Assembly (NCBI GenBank): GCA_003290165.1
Contig: QNQO01006220.1
Coordinates: 1 to 64,000, forward strand
DNA: 64,000 bases
Direction: 5' to 3'
Source: Berberis thunbergii
Lineage: Eukaryota; Streptophyta; Magnoliopsida; Ranunculales; Berberidaceae
Shown here: positions 56,100 to 64,000 of the stretch, piece by piece
Position numbering within the stretch: position 1 is the stretch's first letter
Layout: every line of letters begins with the position of its first letter
The notes under the pieces: model-generated
What the model was told of the DNA's origin: nothing
Database searches by the model: none
The model's input: only the letters and a program-made list of their open reading frames with translations
Program-made: the position numbers and the translations under genes

Positions 56100-58086
56100 C
56101 TATATCTTCCCTTTTCCTTTCTCATTCTCTTTTTCCTTCCCATTATATTTGTCACTTTCATCGAAAACTTTTTCTATGTCATCCCCAAAGTCTTTTCCAT
56201 TCAACACATCGGATAACTCACTTGAAATAGCCATGGAGCTATTGAGATTAGATAACAAATCACACTTAGTTTCCGTGTTTGGGTACCAAAGATCATCATC
56301 ATTGATTGGACTGATGAAATCATGGATCGTTGGCAAAGAAATGTCTTCTAGTAACTCATCAAAGTTGCAAAATTGTTCAAATGGCGGTGGTGTTGGAAAT
56401 GTCTGTGGTTGTTGCGCTGCCAGTACACGTTCTTGTTCTAGTTGCGATGGTGGCAATGATAAGGACGATGTACTCACATAATTGTTGATGTCGAAATTTG
56501 TCATTGCATTGATACCTTTATGTTGCACCAACGCTATATCATATGCAATTGCTGCTTCTTCCTCGGAATCTAATAAAGTATAAACCAACTTGAGTATTAA
56601 TTATGTATCGTAGATGTATACACAATCATGTAGGCCGGCAATATACAAGTTTGAACTATAAATATAAATTAAGAAAAAAAATTACTAAAAATTTAGTTGA
56701 TTCATATTCAAGCAATCAGGCCTAGATTCGTTCTCATACCATATGATTCAAACAAAAGAATTTCCCTATATATTTTTTCTTAAAATTATAGATATGTCAT
56801 ATTTCGACAATTAAACTATTAGTACACGAATCTATGTATACATCCTCCCTCCCCAACACACCCTTAAGACGATTAATATAAAAGCAAAGTATTCAAGTCA
56901 TTTTTTAAATGACTAACATGATCACTACCCCCAAATTCGAAAGGTGATTAAAGTCAATATTGGGTCCCATATCGTTACGTAATTATTAAACTTAATATTT
57001 TAAAACCGAATCTAGATCCAAAATTCCAATTGTTCACAACATCACTTTTATCGATTTGTAACAAGAGAAAATTGAATCTTATTAAGTCCATGACAAGCCT
57101 TATTGGAGAAAGTAATTTTACTTAACTGAATGATCCCAAGTATGCATATCTTTTGCCCAAAGCAGACCCGATTCTTGCCTCCCATCGTCCATTCCTATGG
57201 TGCCTATATTTTCAAATTAGCAAAATGAGTATAAAAACAATTCATATCTAAACAAGTTCAGTTGTATTGGGTATGGTACACATGTTACCTGGCCACCCCA
57301 CGGTACTGCGACACACCCCTAGAAAATCCACTACTTTGACGACGCAAATTGGCTAGGTACTCTTCTTTTGACATGTTTTGCATTTCATCGTACTCTTTTG
57401 AGTATGTCGTAATCTGCATAACAAAAAGTTAAAAATAATAAACATTAAAATATTAAACAAATTCTTTCAAAATGTTAAACAACTAAAAACATCAAAGTAA
57501 CTTTTGGGGGTAAATACCGAAAAGTTCAATTTAGCCTCTGGACCAAAATATTTTAGAGCTGCAAGATCGTAACAATGAGCAGCGACTTCCTCATCATCAA
57601 ATGCCCCTAAATACAAAATATTTATATCAACATTATGAAAAATATATACAATGGAGATTTTATAACTAAGGATATCGTTATTTAATTATCACGTACCTAA
57701 ATAAACTGCAACAACCAATGTTATAGACAACGAGATAATGCAAAAGGTAGACGACAAAGATAACAATCATTAGAACCCCAAACGCACTAAATCAAAGGAA
57801 AGATAAAGTAAAATCCCACTCGAAGAATTTCCACATAAGTTTTACCTTGACGACCTTTCTTGTTACTGTTAGATTTTGTCGCTTCTTTGTCCCATAAATG
57901 AGCTTCAAACTTTCCAGTCAATTTGTGCCTAATTAAATCATAATAAAAAATGATATTCATAACATACCATAAAAATAAAATTCAAAATGAATTAAGTAAA
58001 AAAATAAAAATAAAAACTCACTTCGTGACTCCTTTGAATGCTGAGCTTTTCCTAGTTGGGCATGTTTCTTGGCTTGTCTTCACCAT
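56100..58086 (-). CDS. AP2-domain transcription factor (two AP2 repeats, WRI/ADAP type)
   Basis: Seven exons (58086-58022, 57928-57846, 57705-57697, 57606-57518, 57413-57289, 57203-57127, 56569-56100) join to 918 nt, 305 residues, with all phases consistent. AP2 repeat 1 (about 15-81) includes GKFEAHLWD and [13 protein letters not shown]. The linker has [19 protein letters not shown]2 repeat 2 (about 118-176) has [19 protein letters not shown] and [11 protein letters not shown], ending [13 protein letters not shown]. The tail is acidic, then Lys/Glu-rich. Two-repeat AP2 proteins bind DNA and activate transcription; WRI-type members control lipid, cutin or ABA-related genes. The ATG gives an unusually short N-terminus (about 14 residues before repeat 1), so an upstream exon is possible. 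Repeat 1 has KHKLTG where the family has RHRWTG. The gene looks intact; which WRI/ADAP member it is remains uncertain. Confidence 0.92.
57697..57705 (-). other. 9-nt microexon encoding VYL
   Basis: TTTATTTAG lies between the acceptor TTGTTGCAG and the donor GTACGT. Joining CGT CAA G | TT TAT TTA G | GG GCA gives RQ-VYL-GA, the conserved AP2 sequence. Nine-nucleotide microexons at exactly this place are typical of AP2/AIL/WRI genes, and automated annotation often misses them. Confidence 0.92.
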
Positions 58087-61063
58087 ATCTTAGGGCAAAA
58101 GTGAATGAACTTATGGTATACTAGGTGAAGTAAGAAACTCAAAGCTTTGTTCTTGGCACTTAAGTTTTCCTTTTGTGAATCTGAGTTGGTCTAATAAATG
58201 AGTGGTCTCAAGTTAGCAATGATGTAGTTAATGACTCGACACATGGCAAAAGGTGATGACATGCAACCACTGAGTTAAAAAACAATATAATTACTTTATC
58301 TCTCTCTTCCCTCCTATTTTTGAAATTTGAATTTTTAGTAGTTTCATAATGTTATCTCAAGTGCATTAATGTCTATTTAAATAGTAAATGAGGTATTAGA
58401 AGACAAAGTAAGTTATAACTGAATTGAAAAAAGAAGCACATGTGTGAAACTTTAGAGTACCAAGATGAGAATCTTTAAGGCATTTTATTATTCGTGGCAT
58501 ACATGCAAAAACTGCTTCAGAAAGTTGTTTCATGGTGGGCACTCATGTATTTTAAAAAACATTTGATTTTGACAACACATATTTGGTTGAAATGTGAGTT
58601 ACCCGCACTCATTTAAAAATTTTTCGAGACACCAATTATTTGTTAGTCAATTCACACATATAATTGTCAAACCTTTTTGACTTTATGAGAACTATTTTTT
58701 TTCTGTCACACACACATAGAAATAAAAATTAAGTTAGACATAAATAAAATACAAACGTGTTAATAAATTGGTATAACACAACCACCAACCAAGACACTGT
58801 CCACTTTTTCTCTTACTTGTTGTGATATCGTAGAGCCTAAAGAGGAATGAAGTATTATGTTGTAAATAAATATGCGATTGCATATGAACACAAAAGCGAG
58901 AACTACAATCGTGTTATCACCACATGTCCTACTAGATAAGTGAATAAAAACCTTCTATAATCATATATATCTACGCCGTATTTCACCCCTGGTATTTCTC
59001 AATATATATTTTAGCTCTCTCTAACATGAGCAAAACTTGATCTCTCAGCCTCAATAGGTTGACACATGTCCCCAATCCCACACCAACAACAAAGACTCGT
59101 CTAATTAATGTTCCTTATCTTTTGGAACCTTGCTAACATTTTAATCAACGTTATAACTGCTTTTAATGATTTTTCTTCGAAAAATTTTAACCTTTTCATA
59201 AGGAAAGGGAAGGCCAATGAGAAACAAGGAAAATGGAAGGTTTAGAGGGAAGGTTGTTCAATCAAAGGAGAGCCCGACGCTAGTTCTGATAGAGATTCCA
59301 GTCAACTATACTAGATGGTGACGGGAAACTACTTGCAGGGTGGATTCGAGGAAGCAAAATCAATCCGAACGAGACGTGGATTTCATGTAAGACAGAAGCT
59401 TGGTTAACTAGACAAGAAAATGATTGGAGCTGAACTTCAATGTCCGACCATGTTAGAATAAAACGACTTAAGCCAAAAGTGCAGATTTCAATAATGATAG
59501 ATCTCGACAAAAAATACATTTTACAAGATTCACTGGAAAATAACTAAATACACATGATAAGGACATGTAAGTATAAGAGGTAGTATAAATAGACCCTCCT
59601 TGGCCAACATGGACGGGGATTAGATTCCAAGAAAGCTCTAGAGGATCTCTAAACTCAAAATCTCATAGATTTCAGTAAGAAATGTTCTTAGTTGTTCACT
59701 GACTTGATCGTTGGAACTCATAACATGAGAACAACCCATGTTTGTGGGTTCAGGGATGTAGAGAACTATTCATGGAGGATCTAGCTAATTCGTAGATCTC
59801 TAAGCGACATTGTCGACCACGCACCTTAAAAATCTAGAACCAAACAAGTAGCATTTAACATTCTCCATCTGGCTATCCTCCAATTTGCAGGTAGTAATGT
59901 GAAATCTCCACGATAATTTTGTTACTTAGTTCACACTAATTTATTCTCAAACACATTTTTGTTAATTGATCCAATAGTTTTTTATGTTTCAGTGAAAAGA
60001 AAACGTACAAACCAATAAAAAAAACTTGAGGGAAATTGGAAATGCAATGCAGAGTTTTAACGTTGATATAATGGGAAGCAAAATCCGAACAAATTAGGAG
60101 ATATTGGAGGAGATTGTGATGATGGTGTGGTTCCGGGCATATGTCCAATTAGTGAGGTCGAGAGATCTAACATTGCTCCCAGTAGAGGAAGCTAACTTTT
60201 TGTAGTATTTCTCTTTCCAAATAAAGTCAACTAAACCGATATTTCTCCTCTCTTCCCCTTTTCGCCTTCTTCACTAACAACGTCTCAAATACCAAAACAA
60301 AAGATGTAGCTAGCTAGGCTCACTTTTTTCCCTTAATATTTCAAGCTCTTAAGTCTTGCGTACCTTTTCATTATAAGCTCGGTGAATAAAAATTGTAATT
60401 AGGCTCTCCTGTATAATATTTAAATAAAGTGCATGTTGGGGTTTGCATCTAATATTTGTTTCTTGAGTTTAAAAGTGAAGAAAACATAGTAACAATTTTG
60501 AGCTTAATTTTTTTAATAATTGAGGATGAAATAACTAAATTTAGAAAAACTACTTGGTGTCATTCAACTCTAAATTCTCTTTGAACAAATCCCTTTTCCT
60601 TATATGCCTTCAGTCAGATCCTCTCTAATCAACACCAACACTCAGTTCAACCCACTCCCAAATATCCCTCTTATTGGATATTCTCAAAGTAACTCGTCAA
60701 AATGTAAAAAGTGCTTATTGGGTATGAAACAAAACCCAATGTTCCAAATGACCTAAAACCTTTTTCCACAAAGTCACCAAGTGTCTCTTGGGAAGGGTTC
60801 GAGAACTGGGATATTTGAGATGTTGGATTTTGTTGGTTAGTTCTGGTGAGAAATTGGTGAAAATGACAAAATGGGATAACGATAATTGTTCATTTTTTTG
60901 GAAGATAATTAATGGTTAAATTAAAGAGTAGTGAAAGTTTTAGATTTTTGCCCTTTTGAGAAAACATTAGACATGCACATTGAAGAGCCACATCATTTTC
61001 ATTCTACTCCCACACCGTGGAACATGAGAGTTGTAGTTCACCATCCTTTAAATTTCATATAAT
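58087..61063. other. Upstream region of the AP2 gene; intergenic
   Basis: Holds the presumed AP2 promoter. Around 59.55-59.86 kb there is an LTR-like stretch: a TATA-type AGTATAAATAGA near 59584 and an ending GCATTTAACATTCTCCATCTGG near 59848. That ending resembles an LTR/primer-binding junction of the TTGGCGCC type but is too diverged to be sure. No exon is seen. Confidence 0.4.
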
Positions 61064-61081
61064 AATTATGTGAATGAGCAA

Positions 61082-61791
61082 ACTCCGCCCGTTGGAACGG
61101 CCAGTCCCAAGCCCGGATAAAGGAGGAGGGTTGGTGTTAGGCTTGTGATAGCCAACCGTAAAAAAACCCATCACATCCTTTTTCATGGATTTTGGTTAAA
61201 AAAGATTACTGCAGAAGGATAGGGCGTCCCCCGCTATAAGCGACGCGCTGCACCTACGCTCGGGTGTAGTGACAAATGAGTAAGGCGCGCTGCAGCGGCG
61301 ATATAAGGATGTCTGCAATGCTAAAAGGGAAATGCTATAATACAATTGTTCGACCAGCCATGCTATACGGTTCAGAATGTTGGGCTACTACGGGACAACA
61401 TACACATAGGATGGCAGTAGCATAAATGCGTAAGTTAAGGTGGATATGTGGTAAAACTCGTAAGGCTAAAATTATAAATGAAAGAATTAAGAGATACTTA
61501 GGTGTAGCGCCCATAGAGGACAAAATTAGAGAAAGACGTTTAACTTGGTTTGGTCATGTGCGGAGGAGACCAAGCACGTCGCCAATTAGAAAATGTCTAG
61601 ATTGGCAAGTTAATGGAGGGTGTAAACGGAGGGGACGACCGTTGAAAACTTGGATGAAGGCGGTGAATAAATATATCATTGAGCTTGGATTAGGCGAGGA
61701 TATGTGGGAAGATCACATTTGCTTGGAGAACCAAAATCCATGTAGCCGACCCCGAAAATCTCGGGAATGGGCTTTGATGATGATGATGATG
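61082..61791 (+). mobile_element. Internally deleted RTE-type LINE with perfect target duplications
   Basis: The 18-mer AATTATGTGAATGAGCAA occurs exactly at 61064-61081 and 61792-61809. Between them lies 710 bp. The 5' part (GCCCGTTGGAACGGCCAGTC, GGCTTGTGATAGCCAACCGT) resembles the start of plant RTE elements. It is joined directly to the 3' end of the reverse-transcriptase ORF: MLYGSECWA, MRKLRWICGKTRK, RLTWFGHVRRRP, RGRPLKTW. It ends in a short (GAT)n tail, typical of RTE elements in place of poly-A. One TAA lies just before MRKLRW (61422-61424), so even the remnant is interrupted. Most of the endonuclease and polymerase is missing, so the element must have been copied in trans by a full-length RTE. 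Confidence 0.9.
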
Positions 61792-61809
61792 AATTATGTG
61801 AATGAGCAA

Positions 61810-62941
61810 TAAAGCACAACGGAAAGTAGATGAGGGGATGGGAGGAGAAAACAATTAAAGTGATTTTATTTTGGAAAGAGGCTAGAAGAGATGAAAGAAA
61901 GATAAATATCAGGAGTGAAATATAATATAGATATATGCGATTATGGGAGGTTTTAATTCACGTAATGGGAAGTGTGACGATAATAGGATTGTTGATCTCG
62001 CTTTTGTGTTCATATGCAACCAAGTATTTATTTGTCTGTTTGTCCGTGCCCCACATTACTCATGAAACCTTTTATTTTTCTATTTATTTTAAGTTGAAAT
62101 TCTAGTGAATTTTTTTTGGAAGGCGAGCGGGGTTCTTATAGGATCCCGAAACCCATTAAAGATCAGAACTGGTCAACACACCATAAACTGATAAATAAGA
62201 TGACGCAAGTTGGGTTCAACCAAGTGGTACCATCCGCCAAGCTCCAACCGTATAGTTGTCATGCCATTGGCTAGTGAATTTTATTATTACCTACATTGAC
62301 TAACACCTATGCTATTTTTAAATTTTGTATTTTATACTTTATTTATTTATTTTTATCTCTTAACCCCTCCCACCCCAAATGCCTCTAACAGGGTTTGAAC
62401 CCTGAACTTGTGATACCATCTCCCACAAGTCTAGTAGCTTATATAATACCTTATTGGCCCTATCGAACCAAACCGAGTTACTTCAATTCAGTTTCGATTT
62501 GAGTTTTTTTTCATCCTCGAATAAACCGAACCGTATCAATTTTTTTATCTGGTTTTTAACTCCCAACCCCACCACAACACAAATGAATTTTCACCTCAAT
62601 CCCCAACCCCCTGCCCACCCCCATTTAATTCCCAACCCCACCCATTCCCATTTAATTCTCACCTACCCCATTTAGTTCAGCTAAGGTCAATATATAGATA
62701 TTGGATCCAGCTAGAGAAGTAGAGAGGTCCTCCATAGATATCATAGATATAGGTGAGTCTGGTGTGCTAAGATCCATTATTGATAATCTTGTAAATGAGT
62801 TTTGTTTTGAGACTTTCTTCCGTTATGTTGTTGAAGGAGTTTTTATTGCTTTATAACAATTGGGTACAAATGATCTCCATGTGATCTTGGTCATCCTATT
62901 ATAGAATTGTTGTATATATATGTCAAAAATCTCCCAACATC
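61810..62941. other. Intergenic, with SINE-like traces
   Basis: On the minus strand, 62440-62380 reads GATGGTATCACAAGTTCAGG then GTTCAAACCCTG, an A/B-box-like arrangement of a tRNA-derived SINE. The 62110-62275 stretch also has a SINE-like end (AAGGCGAGCGGGG). Both are diverged. Nothing else is recognised. Confidence 0.35.
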
Positions 62942-63199
62942 GCCAGAGTTTTTCTTCGCCGAAGAAGTTACCGCACATGGTCGGAGAACATCAGCTACTA
63001 CAAATGCAGTGGATACCTCTCCGGTGCCATCCTCAGTGTTGCCAAGGGTTCCGTAGAGGGGATCAAATAGGTCGAGAATTTTGACTCTTTGAAGCTCAAG
63101 CTAAATCAGGTCTTGAATTCCTGCGACCAGGTTGGGCAGGGGTTTGGGAACTCGTTGGGCACCATTTTTCTGAGCTTGTTTTTCTTTTTGTTCAACTAA
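62942..63199 (+). pseudogene. Unidentified coding-like fragment with one in-frame stop
   Basis: 86 codons in a single frame end in TAA (63197-63199), interrupted once by TAG (63068-63070). Readable parts are RSYRTWSENISYYKCSGYLS, GAILSVAKGSVEGIK and VENFDSLKLKLNQVLNSCDQ, followed by a hydrophobic end (FLSLFFFLFN). Composition and the single stop suggest a relatively young pseudogene exon or captured fragment, possibly the C-terminal exon of a membrane-anchored protein. I do not recognise the family and assign no function. Confidence 0.45.
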
Positions 63200-64000
63200 T
63201 TTTTTTTGCATTAGCATTATTGGGGGTTTTTTTCGAATTGTATGGTCATTCAAGTTTGTTTAATTAGAATGCATCAACGCTAATATCTTTTATCATAATA
63301 GAAAAACTAGTATAATCTTGTTTTTTTTATAATATAATCATGTTGAGGTTCAAATTTAATTTAAAATCTGTATGTGTGAAAAAAGTTGTCTTTGTGTTTA
63401 GGTCTAGCTGTATGGGAATGGTAATGGCAACGCAAAATTATTTCAGTAAGAAGAAGAAAGATGATAGAAAAAAAGAAGCAAAATCGAAACAAACAGAAGC
63501 CGAACCGAATTGGTCGGTTACGATTTTTTGTTTGAAATATTAGAAAACGAACCGAACTGATAATCAAATCTCAACTTCGGTTCGGTTCAGTTTTGATCCA
63601 ATTTCAAACCGATTGAACCAATTAACACCCCTAATAAGATGCATTAATATGTACATTACATTACTCATTCCTCATGCACATTCTTATCCCCGTATAATGA
63701 ATTCCAATGATCCTTAGTCATTTCCTTTATTTATCCACAAATGTATACTACATAACATAGCATAGATACTAATATCTTAAACTTTAGGGTCGTACTACAT
63801 AAGTTTACACCTTTTTTTTTTAGAAGGGAAACATGTTTTTCTATGAAAAAAATGAACAAAGTATAATTATATATTAATGCATTCCTCTCTAATTGCAAAC
63901 TAAAACCCCTATCTAATTAGGAAGAAAATCTCTCCACAATTTTTTATTTCCAGACATCTATCAACCTCGGTTCTTTATGAGTATTTACGCTAAAAAAATT
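63200..64000. other. No recognisable gene at the right edge
   Basis: AT-rich. A block of GGTTCGGTTCAG-type motifs lies at 63540-63625. Confidence 0.45.

Noticed and set aside
56149..56481. Plus-strand open frame across the AP2 last exon
   Set aside because: It is antisense shadow of the Pro/Ser/Asp-rich AP2 tail.
59550..59870. LTR with a TTGGCGCC-type primer-binding site
   Set aside because: The TATA-like box and ending are suggestive, but the PBS is too degenerate and no partner LTR was found. Kept only as a remark.
1..64000. tRNA, rRNA, CRISPR or prokaryotic-type operons
   Set aside because: No cloverleaf-capable tRNA with intact A and B boxes, no rRNA sequence and no spaced identical repeats of CRISPR type were seen.

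Overview
The window is a stretch of eudicot nuclear genome. It has AT-rich intergenic DNA, split genes with GT-AG (and a few GC-AG) introns, plant-specific families (an AP2/WRI-type transcription factor, a plant ALY/THO4) and a dense, nested load of plant transposons. There are no bacterial-type operons, no CRISPR array, and I found no rRNA or intact tRNA gene. Exon structures were worked out by eye from splice sites and reading frames, so they are predictions.

Two genes look complete, both on the minus strand. (1) An ALY/REF mRNA-export adaptor (THO complex subunit 4), CDS 52146 down to 38107: six coding exons plus a 5'-UTR exon give an uninterrupted 275-codon frame. Its first coding exon is joined through a GC-AG intron, and its fifth coding intron (38459-50715, about 12.3 kb) is packed with retrotransposons. 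(2) A two-AP2-domain transcription factor of the WRI/ADAP type, CDS 58086 down to 56100: seven exons, 305 codons, including the 9-nt microexon typical of this family.

The left quarter holds a dying apyrase (GDA1/CD39) gene on the minus strand. Four exons (14928-14325, 11716-11604, 8130-8023, 3149-3101) still splice in frame. The first exon carries two nonsense codons, and the nucleotide-binding motifs ACR1 and ACR2 are eroded. One apyrase intron contains a Helitron with both ends recognisable (3722-6442).

From about 16 to 33 kb I see no intact gene. This part holds tandem duplications, a Helitron 3' end (23146), a SINE-like copy, a broken histone H3.3 exon (28531-28606), a single clean pyruvate-kinase exon (30585-30673) between minisatellite blocks, an LTR/PBS remnant and a small MITE. 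Between 33.7 and 37 kb lie two long-TIR, Mutator-like foldback elements with 9-bp target duplications and a hairpin with a 22-C run.

Inside the THO4 giant intron are a deletion derivative of a gypsy-type LTR element (39163-40545) and a decayed Ty3/gypsy chromovirus (41833-48024, minus strand). A 726-bp element (42371-43096) with a perfect 9-bp target duplication interrupts the chromovirus chromodomain and carries what looks like a captured host exon. A third Mutator-like foldback (53626-54754) sits between the THO4 promoter and the AP2 gene. At 61082-61791 an internally deleted RTE-type LINE lies between perfect 18-bp target duplications, and an unidentified coding-like fragment follows at 62942-63199. 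Overall, two functional nuclear genes are embedded in a graveyard of captured exons and nested mobile elements.
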